Shown in pieces: positions 22,381-29,866 of a DNA stretch of 30,292 bases; position 1 is the stretch's first letter, and each line of letters starts with the position of its first letter. The position numbers were made by a program, and so were the translations under genes. The notes under the pieces are model-generated. The model ran no database searches. It had not been told where the DNA came from and was given only the letters and a program-made list of their open reading frames with translations. The stretch is from positions 1 to 30,292 of the forward strand of contig CAYSXQ010000012.1 in the NCBI GenBank assembly GCA_964435085.1, in the 5' to 3' direction. Source of the stretch: UBA917 sp964435085 (GTDB lineage Bacteria; Patescibacteriota; Patescibacteriia; Patescibacteriales; Patescibacteriaceae).

Positions 22381-23148
22381 TTACTGAGCCTGCTGCCAAG
22401 GATACTGAGCTCCTTCGGCGCGGCTGGCGACAGGCTCTTCTCCTTCCACTTCGGCCATGACAGGCTCCTGATAATTTTGTTCAGGATAGACACTCTCTGC
22501 TACTTGTGAGAATTCAGAACTTACAGCAATGTGCTTTTGTTCTGGAGCTTGCAAATAAGCCCAAGCCAAACCAAAGGCTAGACCGGCAAATAAAGAGATA
22601 AGGAAGTTAGCCAAGAGATTAGGTTGATCAGGGTAAGTAGAAGTGACTGGTTCGTCTAAAAGACGAATCATCACATTGTCGCCCATGCCATGATAATTAG
22701 CATGCTGAGTCATTAAAGTCAACGCAATTGAGCGAGCAATTTTCTCGGCTTGCTCACGACTTGGCTGATAAGCTTCGATGGTAATAATGCCAGTTTCTTT
22801 GACACTTTTGACAGTGATAGTTCGGTCCCAAGCCTTAGCGCGCTCCTTGGCACTAGTACCAAAATAAGCACTATCGATACTAGAGTCAGTCGCTAGAACA
22901 CGGCTTAAGAATAAATTAGAGTAGGAAACCTTAGACAAAAGCTGACTAAGATAATCATTAGCCTTACTCATCGCATAAGGATCAGAATTAAGACCAGCTT
23001 TTTGCACGACTAGCAGACGCAAGCTAGAAGTGTAGCGCAAAGGCTGAATAAGACTAACCGCCATAGCAATGACGACGAACAAAAGAGTGACTAAGAGGAT
23101 CAGTTTCTTTTTGGCTTTGATTAAGGAAAAAATATTAATTTCGGACAT
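22381..23148 (-). CDS. Wzz-type polysaccharide chain-length determinant protein
   Basis: 255 residues. A first membrane helix (LILLVTLLFVVIAMAVSLI, about 16-34) is followed by the Wzz-domain opening, PLRYTSSLRLLVVQKAG. Then come an external alpha-helical region, a proline-containing segment EPVTSTYPDQPNLL, and a second helix (LANFLISLFAGLAFGLAWAY, about 184-203). The C-terminal cytoplasmic tail is acidic, glutamine- and glutamate-rich, without Walker motifs, so no tyrosine kinase is fused. Such proteins set polymer length together with a Wzy polymerase, here encoded about 3 kb away in the same direction. It has a promoter (23196-23224) and a leader of about 40 bases with no Shine-Dalgarno site. 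Confidence 0.87.
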   Translation of the reverse strand: MSEINIFSLIKAKKKLILLVTLLFVVIAMAVSLIQPLRYTSSLRLLVVQKAGLNSDPYAMSKANDYLSQLLSKVSYSNLFLSRVLATDSSIDSAYFGTSAKERAKAWDRTITVKSVKETGIITIEAYQPSREQAEKIARSIALTLMTQHANYHGMGDNVMIRLLDEPVTSTYPDQPNLLANFLISLFAGLAFGLAWAYLQAPEQKHIAVSSEFSQVAESVYPEQNYQEPVMAEVEGEEPVASRAEGAQYPWQQAQ

Positions 23149-23195
23149 ATAATAGCTATACTTTATTAAACAATTAATTATTTAATTAATGGTTG

Positions 23196-23224
23196 AGCAT
23201 AGCATATTATTTGGAAATTGTCAA
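23196..23224 (-). promoter_or_regulatory. Promoter of the Wzz-type gene
   Basis: On the minus strand TTGACA (23219-23224), 17 bases, TATGCT (23196-23201). A second TATGCT (23201-23206) lies in the spacer. A TATAGC box exactly six bases before the ATG is an alternative leaderless start. Confidence 0.6.
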
Positions 23225-23300
23225 TCGTTTGGCGATTATTTGTTTATTATTAGCCATAAAATAGCGTGGATATAAGTAATGGATGGTTGAGCAAATCAAA

Positions 23301-23468
23301 AAGTTCCAAATCCCAAGTCACAAGTTCCAAATAAATCTCAAGCTCCAAATAACAAAATTACTGCCATACCGACTGGAGTTTATCCGCCTCGGGCGGTCCG
23401 GTATAACAGTTATTTGGAATTTATTATTTGTAATTTATTTGGAACTTGTGACTTGGGATTTGGAACTT
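23301..23468. repeat. Palindromic element with 36-base perfect arms
   Basis: Arms built of AAGTTCCAAATCCCAAG and CACAAGTTCCAAATAAAT (23301-23336, and its inverted copy ending at 23468) are perfect over 36 bases, and homology continues to AAATAAC. The centre has a small hairpin CCGCC / GGCGG within ATACCG / CGGTAT. It lies in the 335-base gap upstream of the Wzz-type gene. An open frame across it on the plus strand is an artefact of the palindrome. The arm recurs near 24115-24170. Confidence 0.8.
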
Positions 23469-23483
23469 ATCGTGAATTTGACA

Positions 23484-23825
23484 TCAAACCCTAATCCCCT
23501 TCAACGCCCTCCTCCTCTGTCGCCAATCAGGTATAGTCTCCCCCACTAGTTGCCAGAAGTGATGACCGTGGTTCATTTCGACTAGATGGCACATTTCGTG
23601 GACGATGATGTAGTCGGCAAGCTCTGGTGGCAGGAGCGCGATGCGATAATTAAAATTAAGATTGCCACGAGCACTGCAAGAACCCCAGCGACTGCGTTGA
23701 TCACGAATTGCGATGCGACGCCAGGTCAAATTGTAATGAGTATTAAAAAAGGCCAGACGGGTGAAGACTAGATGTCTGGCGAGTTCTTTGTAGCGAAGAT
23801 ATTTTAGGCGGGAGAGGATGGACAT
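23484..23825 (-). CDS. YgjP-like (DUF45/M48-type) zinc metallopeptidase, short form
   Basis: 113 residues. It contains the family core: RRIAIRDQRSRWGSCSARG, LNFNYRIALLPPELADYIIV, and the zinc-binding motif HEMCH (about residues 79-83) followed by MNHGHHFW, whose His is the probable third ligand. Full-length YgjP proteins have about 230 residues; the N-terminal beta domain is missing here and only a helix remains (MSILSRLKYLRYKELARHLV). There is no upstream remnant of that domain, so this looks like a naturally short form. It is cytoplasmic with unknown substrate. The gene is enclosed by palindromic elements on both sides. Confidence 0.88.
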   Translation of the reverse strand: MSILSRLKYLRYKELARHLVFTRLAFFNTHYNLTWRRIAIRDQRSRWGSCSARGNLNFNYRIALLPPELADYIIVHEMCHLVEMNHGHHFWQLVGETIPDWRQRRRALKGIRV

Positions 23826-23831
23826 GATGTA

Positions 23832-24173
23832 ATTTCAAATTTAAAATTTCAAATTCGCTTGTACCCTTGTGGTATCAAAAAAATTTTGAATGTCTCAATT
23901 TTTAAATTTTTAATTTTTGTAATTTTTAAATAAATTCTAAATCTTAATTTTTAAATACTCTACCTTTCACACCCACTCTGTCATTCCGGGCCGCGACCCG
24001 GAATCTAGGGTTGGTAAGTAATCATTATTTAATTACTTATGAGATGTAGACAATTTAAATACTTGTCTAATGACGTGGATCCCCGCCTTCGCGAGGATGA
24101 CGGATGTTTTGAGATTTGGAGCTTGAGATTTATTTGGAACTTGGAAATTGTGATTTGGAAATTACTTTTTCCA
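23832..24173. repeat. Mosaic palindromic element
   Basis: This fills the 336-base gap between the peptidase gene and galE. The left part (23832-24030) is homologous to the left part of the element at 16611: the AATTTCAAATTTAAAATTTC arm, an AT-rich stretch, then CTCTGTCATTCC and AGGGTTGGT. It carries its own GC-rich hairpin ATTCCGGG / CCCGGAAT. The right part differs, with a hairpin around CCCCGCCTTCGCGAGG (about 24080-24102) and an arm related to the element at 23301. The right end overlaps the galE stop codon. It looks assembled from modules of two elements. Confidence 0.75.
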
Positions 24174-25166
24174 CCCCTCAGGCATCTTCCCATACCAAGC
24201 TTCAAGACTTTTAATACTATCAAGAAGACTCTTCTTCGTCTGCCACTTCAAAACCTTGTTAGCTTTCTCAGTATTCGCATAAACCTCCGCATACTCTCCT
24301 TGCCTCGTATGACGCTCCTCGCCTGCTAGACTGACGCCAAAATAATCTTCGACGGCGCTGACGATTTCTTTGACGGACCAGCCGCGGCCGTTGCCTAGAT
24401 TGAAGATGTTGCTCTGGCCGCCGGCCTGTAAATAATCTAGAGCAGCTTTGTGGGCAGAGACTAAGTCTTCGACGTCGATGTAGTCGCGTATGGGTGTGCC
24501 GTCAGGGGTAGTTACCTTTTGACAAGTGTAAGAAAACTTTTCGATACCGAGCGCGCCGCGGACGGCGTTTTGTAGCAGCAGCAGTGATGGCTTCTTACTG
24601 TCACCGATCGAGCCGTCGCTTGCTGCACCACAGACATTGAAGTAGCGGAGAATGACGAAAGAGAGATTATGGAGCTCTCCATACCAGCGGATCATTTGTT
24701 CGACTATGCGTTTGGACTCGCCGTAGGGATTTGCTGGATTAGTTGGATGTTTTTCATCCATTGGCAAGTATTGAGACTCGCCATAGACGGCGCAGGTGGA
24801 GGAGAAGATTAACTTTTGGACATTCGCCTCTTTCATAGCTTCTAGCAAACAAAGAGTGCCGGCGACATTATTATCAAAATATAGTCCGGGGTCTTTCATG
24901 GATTCATCAACAGAGCAGAGCGCGGCGAAGTGGAGGACGGCGGAAATTTGATGTGTGGCAAATAATTTAGTGAGAGCAGCCTTGTCGCGTAGATCAGCTT
25001 GGACAAAAGTTACGGAGCCGAGAGCCGACAAAGCGTCTATCGCCTCTTGCCAGCCATGAGAGAGATTATCTAAAACCACGACTTCGTAGTGGTGATTTAG
25101 AAAATGTTTGACGGCGTGACTGCCGATGTAGCCGGCGCCGCCGGTGATGAGGATTTTTTGAGGCAT
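24162..25166 (-). CDS. galE: UDP-glucose 4-epimerase
   Basis: Interconverts UDP-glucose and UDP-galactose using bound NAD; it would supply precursor to the glycosyltransferases. 334 residues from the ATG at 25166, four bases after the upstream stop; the longer frame to 25190 is rejected. A Rossmann motif GGAGYIGSH sits at 9-17. Catalytic residues follow: Thr124 in FSSTCAVYG, where many enzymes have Ser, and Tyr148-x3-Lys152 (NPYGESK). FNVCGA and the substrate-binding RDYIDVEDL segment are typical of GalE. Extended SDR family. It is coupled to the Gmad2 gene and has no Shine-Dalgarno site. The stop codon lies in the end of a palindromic element. Activity on N-acetylated sugars cannot be excluded. 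Confidence 0.95.
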   Translation of the reverse strand: MPQKILITGGAGYIGSHAVKHFLNHHYEVVVLDNLSHGWQEAIDALSALGSVTFVQADLRDKAALTKLFATHQISAVLHFAALCSVDESMKDPGLYFDNNVAGTLCLLEAMKEANVQKLIFSSTCAVYGESQYLPMDEKHPTNPANPYGESKRIVEQMIRWYGELHNLSFVILRYFNVCGAASDGSIGDSKKPSLLLLQNAVRGALGIEKFSYTCQKVTTPDGTPIRDYIDVEDLVSAHKAALDYLQAGGQSNIFNLGNGRGWSVKEIVSAVEDYFGVSLAGEERHTRQGEYAEVYANTEKANKVLKWQTKKSLLDSIKSLEAWYGKMPEGWKK

Positions 25167-25170
25167 TAAT

Positions 25171-25665
25171 TTAGTAGATAACAGGCACAACTAACTGATT
25201 GTCATTAGCTGGCTCACCAGATGGATTGTCTTTCTTGAAGATGAGCTTGCCTGGCTTATTAGGACCAGGAGTGAAGTTGAGAGTGGCACTGAAGTCCACG
25301 AAGTCTTCGGTCATCCAGTCGCTTTGGGCGGTGGCGATAGTAGTAGTAACTTCATTACCCTGATCATCGACTAATTGGATTGGGAAGCTAGCTTCGAAGA
25401 ACCAGTAGCCACGAGCTTGGCCTTTGAGGACCATGCCGCTACTCAGAGTGGCATTGGCTTCAGGATTAGTCACTTTGATGAGATCGTCTTTTTTGTCGAC
25501 AACTGGTTTTTCATCGTCTGCCTTTGGCAAGTCACCAATGACGACGCCTTTGTCTTCGAGCCCTTTATTAACTAGATTAGCGGAATTTTTATTAAAGTAG
25601 TAGGTTGCGCCGATGACGCCGGCGAAAATGATGGCTACTAAGGAGCCGATGATGATGTTACGCAT
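25171..25665 (-). CDS. Membrane-anchored Gmad2 immunoglobulin-like protein
   Basis: 164 residues: an N-terminal membrane helix (IIIGSLVAIIFAGVIGATYYF, about 4-24), an acidic/lysine linker (about 30-60), then a Gmad2 domain (PF10648). The domain shows its hallmarks in order: IKVTNPEANATLSSGMVLKGQA, GYWFFEASFPIQLVDDQG, SDWMTEDFVDFSATL and KPGKLIFKKDNPSGEPANDNQ. The family was named from spore germination proteins, but CPR genomes carry many free-standing copies; it would be displayed outside the membrane with unknown ligand. The protein at 3488-3931 is a divergent relative. It is first in an operon with galE (four-base gap) and divergent from the prepilin gene, 58 bases away. Confidence 0.9.
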   Translation of the reverse strand: MRNIIIGSLVAIIFAGVIGATYYFNKNSANLVNKGLEDKGVVIGDLPKADDEKPVVDKKDDLIKVTNPEANATLSSGMVLKGQARGYWFFEASFPIQLVDDQGNEVTTTIATAQSDWMTEDFVDFSATLNFTPGPNKPGKLIFKKDNPSGEPANDNQLVVPVIY

Positions 25666-25723
25666 AAGTTCAAATTATTAATTTAATATGATATGCTTCT
25701 AGGACTTTAAGCATAGCAAATAT

Positions 25724-26218
25724 ATGTCAAAAAGCAATCGAGGCTTTTCTTTAATTGAGATCTTGGTCGTCATTGTGATTATTGGAATCTTGGCGACTTT
25801 GTCAGTGGTTTTAGTTGCTAATGTCATTGGCAAGGCGCGAGATGTGAAGAGAAAGGCGGAACTGTCTCAAATCGGGAAGTTTTTGACGGCTAGCTGCTAT
25901 ACGCCTGATGCTGGAGCTGGGACTTATGACTTACTGGATTTGATTAATGAACTGAAAAATAAAGATGAGCGCTATAAGCAACTGATTGGTAATAATAAAT
26001 TTAGTGATCCGAAGCATAGTGATGAGACGCACTCTAATTATATTTATATAGTGACTAGCGATAAGAAATGTGCCCTTTATGCTAATTTGGAGAATGATTC
26101 AGAAGCAGTTACTTTGAATAATATCAACATGGCGACGCCTGGAGCTGGGAATGGAGTCTTTGCCTCTTCAACGCCTGGTATTAATGGTACTAATAAGTAT
26201 TTTCAGGCTTCGAATTAG
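25724..26218 (+). CDS. Type IV prepilin-like protein
   Basis: 164 residues. A short basic leader MSKSNRG precedes the class III cleavage/methylation motif: cleavage after Gly7 before Phe8, with Glu at +5 of the mature protein (FSLIEIL). The hydrophobic helix VVIVIIGILATLSVVLVANVI continues as an amphipathic alpha-1 (GKARDVKRKAELSQIGKFL). The globular part has two cysteines (in TASCYT and KKCALY) that could form a disulfide loop, and a Ser/Asn/Gly-rich tail. It is a major or minor pilin, or pseudopilin; no assembly ATPase or peptidase gene is in the window. The ATG has no Shine-Dalgarno site. Confidence 0.92.
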   Translation: MSKSNRGFSLIEILVVIVIIGILATLSVVLVANVIGKARDVKRKAELSQIGKFLTASCYTPDAGAGTYDLLDLINELKNKDERYKQLIGNNKFSDPKHSDETHSNYIYIVTSDKKCALYANLENDSEAVTLNNINMATPGAGNGVFASSTPGINGTNKYFQASN

Positions 26219-26232
26219 GTTGAAGCATAAAT

Positions 26233-26291
26233 TTGACAAAGCCCAAAAAATATATTATACATAAGGGAGCTCTAAGGGGCTTTTATTTTTT
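26233..26291 (+). promoter_or_regulatory. typA promoter and attenuator-like leader hairpin
   Basis: TTGACA (26233-26238), 17 bases, TATACA (26256-26261). Within the first 20 transcribed bases is a hairpin AGCTC-TAAG-GGGCT (26268-26281, extendable by G-T pairs) followed by TTTTATTTTTTT. It resembles a small intrinsic terminator placed before the gene; alternatively it ends the prepilin transcript. Confidence 0.5.
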
Positions 26292-26302
26292 TAGATACAT
26301 AT

Positions 26303-28090
26303 ATGGAAATCAGAAACATTGCTATTATTGCTCACGTTGACCATGGTAAGACTAAACTGACTGATGCTTTGTTGCGCCAGACTGGTATGGTAACTGATGA
26401 AAAGGTCAGTATGGACTCCAATGCCCTGGAACAGGAGCGTGGTATTACTATTTACGCTAAGAATACTTCTTTATTTTACAAAAATACTAAGATTAACATC
26501 GTTGATACCCCTGGCCACGCTGACTTCGGTTCGGAAGTAGAACGTGTCTTGCGCTCTGTCGACTGCGTTTTGCTGGTCGTTGACGCTCAGGAAGGTCCGA
26601 TGCCACAGACTAAGTTTGTGCTGCGTAAGTCTCTGGAGCTTGGCCTTAAGCCAATTGTGGTTATTAACAAGATCGACAAGCCAGCCGCTGTCCCAACTTG
26701 GGCACAGGAAAGAGTCTTAGAACTATTCATGGATCTCGGTGCCAACTACGAACAGATGGACTTCACTACTGTCTACGCTATCGCGAAGGACGGTGTGGCT
26801 ATCATGAACTTGGCTGATGAGCGCAAGGATCTCACTCCACTACTTGATACTATTTTAGAAAAAGTTCCGACTGCCACTATCAAGGAAGACGAACCATTTA
26901 CTTTCCAAGCCTTTAACTTGGCTTATGACAACTACCTCGGTCGTATGGGTGTTGGTCGTGTCTATCATGGCAAGGCTAAGGTTGGTCAGAAGGTTTTGCT
27001 CAAGAAACACAGCGGTGAAACTATCCCTGGCACTCTCACTAAGATCTTCAGCTTTGAAGGCACTTCTCGCAAGGAAGTGGACGAAGTAGAAGCTGGTGAT
27101 ATCGTCATGCTCGCTGGTCTGCCTGATCTGTATATTGGTGACACTGTTTGTATTAATGCTGAACAAGCCCTGCTTCCGGAAATTAAAATTGATGAACCTA
27201 CTATTTCGCTAAATTTCCTCGTCAACAGTTCCCCTTTTGCTGGTCGCGAAGGCAAGATGGTGACTAATAGCCAGATTCGTGAACGTCTCGAACGTGAACT
27301 TAAGGTCAACGTCGGTCTCAAGATTGATTTCTCCGCTGGCGATTATTACAAGGTCTATGGTCGTGGTGAATTACACATCGTGGTCTTGCTCGAAAACATG
27401 CGTCGTGAAGGTTACGAAGTGCAGGTTTCTCAGCCACAGGTAATTATCAAGGAAGAAAATGGTATTACTGTCGAACCATTCGAAGAAGTGACTATCGATA
27501 TTCACAAGGACTTTACTGGTATGGTCATTGACAAATTGGCTAAGCGCAAGGGACAACTCGTCACTATGCAACCAGAAGAACACCAGACTCGCCTCATCTA
27601 CCATATTCCTACTCGTGGTATCCTCGGCTATCGTGGTGAATTCGTGGTTGATACTCGTGGTGAAGGTATTCTTTGTACCGAATTTATCGGCTTTAAGCCT
27701 TTTGCTGGCGACATCGAAAAGCGTCAGTCTGGCTCCATGATCTCCGGTGAAACTGGCAAGGCTCTCGCCTATTCTCTAGCTAACTTGCAGGAACGTGGAA
27801 ATCTCTATATTGAACCAAACACTGATATCTACGAAGGTATGATTATCGGTGATACCGCTAAGGGTCTTGATATGACCGTTAACCCGATTAAGGGCAAGAA
27901 GCTGACCAACATGCGTTCTTCTAACGCTGACATGGCTATCCAGCTCACCCGCCCTGATATTATGACCTTGGAAAAGGGCCTAGAAATCATGGCTGGCGAT
28001 GAATACCTCGAGGTAACTCCAAAGAGCGTTCGACTACGTAAGCAATTACTGACTGAAATGGAACGGGCTCGTGGAGACAGAAGTAAATAA
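26303..28090 (+). CDS. typA: Translational GTPase TypA/BipA
   Basis: Ribosome-associated GTPase of the EF-G/LepA superfamily that assists ribosome assembly and stress adaptation. 595 residues, normal length. G motifs in order: AHVDHGKT (10-17), ERGITI, DTPGHADFG, NKIDKP. Then come domain II, two alpha/beta domains (GRGELHIVVLLENMRREGYE) and the TypA-specific C-terminal domain (GRGEGILCTEFIGF-like, NMRSSNADMAIQL, EYLEVTPKSVRLRK). The residue after the P-loop Thr is Lys18 (HGKTKL) where TTL is usual; the Mg-coordinating Thr17 is kept. Codon choice differs from neighbours, with many GGT, CGT, GTC and AAG codons, as expected for a highly expressed gene. It has its own promoter and terminator. Confidence 0.97.
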   Translation: MEIRNIAIIAHVDHGKTKLTDALLRQTGMVTDEKVSMDSNALEQERGITIYAKNTSLFYKNTKINIVDTPGHADFGSEVERVLRSVDCVLLVVDAQEGPMPQTKFVLRKSLELGLKPIVVINKIDKPAAVPTWAQERVLELFMDLGANYEQMDFTTVYAIAKDGVAIMNLADERKDLTPLLDTILEKVPTATIKEDEPFTFQAFNLAYDNYLGRMGVGRVYHGKAKVGQKVLLKKHSGETIPGTLTKIFSFEGTSRKEVDEVEAGDIVMLAGLPDLYIGDTVCINAEQALLPEIKIDEPTISLNFLVNSSPFAGREGKMVTNSQIRERLERELKVNVGLKIDFSAGDYYKVYGRGELHIVVLLENMRREGYEVQVSQPQVIIKEENGITVEPFEEVTIDIHKDFTGMVIDKLAKRKGQLVTMQPEEHQTRLIYHIPTRGILGYRGEFVVDTRGEGILCTEFIGFKPFAGDIEKRQSGSMISGETGKALAYSLANLQERGNLYIEPNTDIYEGMIIGDTAKGLDMTVNPIKGKKLTNMRSSNADMAIQLTRPDIMTLEKGLEIMAGDEYLEVTPKSVRLRKQLLTEMERARGDRSK

Positions 28091-28111
28091 GCCTTAAAAT
28101 ATATTCTCTTG

Positions 28112-28138
28112 AAAAACCAGTTTGATTAACTGGTTTTT
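28112..28138 (+). terminator. typA terminator
   Basis: Stem AAAAACCAGTT / AACTGGTTTTT (28112-28122 and 28128-28138) with a 5-base loop; T run on the plus strand. Confidence 0.85.
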
Positions 28139-28160
28139 CTTTTGCCTAAGAATAATATAC

Positions 28161-28229
28161 TTGACAAATTACCATTAATTTGCTTTTATACAATTAATCT
28201 ATAGTTCTTTTTATTTAATATTTGAGGAG
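28161..28229 (+). promoter_or_regulatory. Promoter and GTTCTTT leader of the histidine kinase gene
   Basis: TTGACA (28161-28166) and a -10-like TATACAAT (28187-28194, longer spacer than ideal). GTTCTTT is at 28204-28210, and GGAG at 28226-28229 lies seven bases before the ATG at 28237. The layout matches the leader at 1378-1453, including the 76-base distance from TTGACA to ATG. Confidence 0.5.
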
Positions 28230-28236
28230 ACTGGGC

Positions 28237-29133
28237 ATGATTAATGTTAATTGGTGGATTGTTTGGTGCGTTGCTGGGTTATTGATAGTAAATTCTCTCG
28301 GCTGGCTTATTACAGGACTAAGGAACCGCTTTCTAAAAAAGGTGGTTCGTGATTTGCAATGGAGGAATATTGATCTGAAGGATACTTTAATGGTTGGTCT
28401 TAAGAATTATCAATACGGCGAAAGGATGGTTTTTCTTGCTATCATTCATAATCTAAAGAGCACCTTGAGTGGTATTAAAATGGCAGTCAGTGGAGATATG
28501 GATACTGGCACAATGAGACGAAGCTTTAAAAGCATAGAACTAGCAGCAACCGACGCTCTGCATCAAACAAAAAGCATTCTAAACAATTCTTTTCATAGGA
28601 CTGACGGTGATAAATTACCGATGATTATATCCGCTAAATTCTCTCCGCTTATCACTTTACAAAAGTTAAGCAAGAAAATTCAGAAGGACATCAATCATGG
28701 CCACTGCGAAATAAAAATTGAGCTTGCTAAGAAAGGACAGGAGCAGATTCAAAACAGGCTAGATAACTTTCGTGGTAATGAAGATCTACTCAGAAGCATC
28801 TTTGAGAACCTAATTATCAATGCTTGTGAAGCTATTAAAATATCTAGATCTAGGAATAGAACAGTCACAGTATTAATTGATCTGGTCATCAAAGAAGCGG
28901 AAGAATGGCTGAAGTTTTCTATTACTAACGAGGGACGAATACCTCCAGAACTACTAGAAGACTTCTTAAAGAAGCAGGTTGTATCAAGCAAAGAAAATGG
29001 CTCTGGCATGGGTAGCTATTTAGCAGCAATGACAACTAAATTGATGCGCGGTAAAATCTACTTAAATATTCAAGACACTGAGCGTGTTGACATATCTATT
29101 GAAATTCCGACTACAGCTAGCCTCGAACGCTAA
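28237..29133 (+). CDS. Minimal orphan sensor histidine kinase
   Basis: 298 residues from the ATG at 28237; a TTG-initiated frame at 28222 overlaps the Shine-Dalgarno site and is rejected. One N-terminal membrane helix (WWIVWCVAGLLIVNSLGWLI, 6-25) is followed directly by a helical dimerisation region with a candidate phosphoacceptor His71 (AIIHNLKSTLSGI). The HATPase domain has the N box FENLIINACEAI (Asn195), a G1-like box reading NEG (231-233) with the usual Asp replaced by Asn, and a G2 box GSGMG (255-259). There is no periplasmic sensor, HAMP or PAS domain, and no response regulator is adjacent. The Asp-to-Asn change may weaken ATP binding, so activity is uncertain. The leader suggests co-regulation with the unknown gene at 1454. 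Confidence 0.82.
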   Translation: MINVNWWIVWCVAGLLIVNSLGWLITGLRNRFLKKVVRDLQWRNIDLKDTLMVGLKNYQYGERMVFLAIIHNLKSTLSGIKMAVSGDMDTGTMRRSFKSIELAATDALHQTKSILNNSFHRTDGDKLPMIISAKFSPLITLQKLSKKIQKDINHGHCEIKIELAKKGQEQIQNRLDNFRGNEDLLRSIFENLIINACEAIKISRSRNRTVTVLIDLVIKEAEEWLKFSITNEGRIPPELLEDFLKKQVVSSKENGSGMGSYLAAMTTKLMRGKIYLNIQDTERVDISIEIPTTASLER

Positions 29134-29137
29134 AAAC

Positions 29138-29167
29138 AAAAGGATGATCACAATGATCATCCTTTTT
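29138..29167. terminator. Bidirectional terminator between kinase and lipoprotein genes
   Basis: Stem AAAAGGATGATCA / TGATCATCCTTTT (29138-29150 and 29154-29166) with loop CAA; T runs on both strands serve the two convergent genes. Confidence 0.85.
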
Positions 29168-29184
29168 TATTTGCCTCTGAGTTT

Positions 29185-29808
29185 TTATTTCTTAGTTTTC
29201 TGCTTAGCCTTAGCGGCTTCGATAGTAGCGTTGGCCTTGTCAGTCATTTCTTTGAGCTTGGCCATTTGATCGACGAACTTAAGGCCTTTAGGTAGTTTGA
29301 ACATAGCTTCGTCTATTTTCCAGGCTTCGCAAGTAGTGTTCGTTTGCTGACTTAATTTGTCGAGATCAGCTTGTAGAACTGGACTTGCTACACTAGGTGC
29401 TGGGGCTGGGACGTCTTTGACTGTTGGCAGGTCTTTGGCAACTTGAGCAGTAGAGAGGACGAAGCCTTCCTTGGCGCCTTCAACCCAAGTATAGACCTTG
29501 TCGTTGAGCTTAAGACCATTGGAGATTTGCGTAGTCCCAGCAAGATTAACTTTAGTGATTGTTCTAATACGATTGCCCTTAGTGTCGATATACATTTGTG
29601 ACTCGCTACTGACTCCTGATACATTAGTGATAGTGCCGCACTTAGCAGCTTTGCCGCTAGCCAAAACAGTCTGCAAACTGTTCATAGCAACCTCAGGAGA
29701 AGACTTAACAGCAGGACGAGCCTTACCGCTAACGCTGTTCATTAGACTGCAACCTGAGAGAGAAACTGAGAGCAGCACAAATGATGCGATCAGAAGATAT
29801 TTTTTCAT
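29185..29808 (-). CDS. LppX/LolA-like lipoprotein
   Basis: 207 residues. A lipoprotein signal peptide (MKKYLLIASFVLLSVSLSGC) has a good lipobox LSGC, with Cys20 lipidated. The mature part shows the pattern of small CPR lipoproteins with an LppX/LolA-like half-barrel: SLQTVLASGKAAKCG, QMYIDTKGNRIRTIT, LNDKVYTWVEGAKEGFVLS, CEAWKIDEAMFKLPKGLKF. The two mature cysteines (in AKCG and TTCEAW) probably pair. A lysine-rich helical tail (AKAKQKTKK) could contact anionic glycans or lipids. It might carry a lipid between membrane and surface, but that is inferred from fold similarity only. Upstream are an extended -10 (TGCTATAAT, 29836-29844) and a second TATAAT; no Shine-Dalgarno site. Confidence 0.83.
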   Translation of the reverse strand: MKKYLLIASFVLLSVSLSGCSLMNSVSGKARPAVKSSPEVAMNSLQTVLASGKAAKCGTITNVSGVSSESQMYIDTKGNRIRTITKVNLAGTTQISNGLKLNDKVYTWVEGAKEGFVLSTAQVAKDLPTVKDVPAPAPSVASPVLQADLDKLSQQTNTTCEAWKIDEAMFKLPKGLKFVDQMAKLKEMTDKANATIEAAKAKQKTKK

Positions 29809-29835
29809 AAAAAAGATTTAGATTATAACAATTCT

Positions 29836-29844
29836 ATTATAGCA
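29836..29844 (-). promoter_or_regulatory. Extended -10 promoter of the LppX-like lipoprotein gene
   Basis: TGC-TATAAT on the minus strand gives a leader of about 20 bases. A second TATAAT at 29822-29827, 13 bases before the ATG, would give a leader of about six bases. Confidence 0.5.
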
Positions 29845-29866
29845 CAGAAGCGCTAATGAAACTAAA

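Noticed and set aside
23283..23549. 88-residue plus-strand open frame
   Set aside because: It reads through the palindromic element and into the antisense of the peptidase gene; the protein is made of repeat-derived residues and has no start signal.
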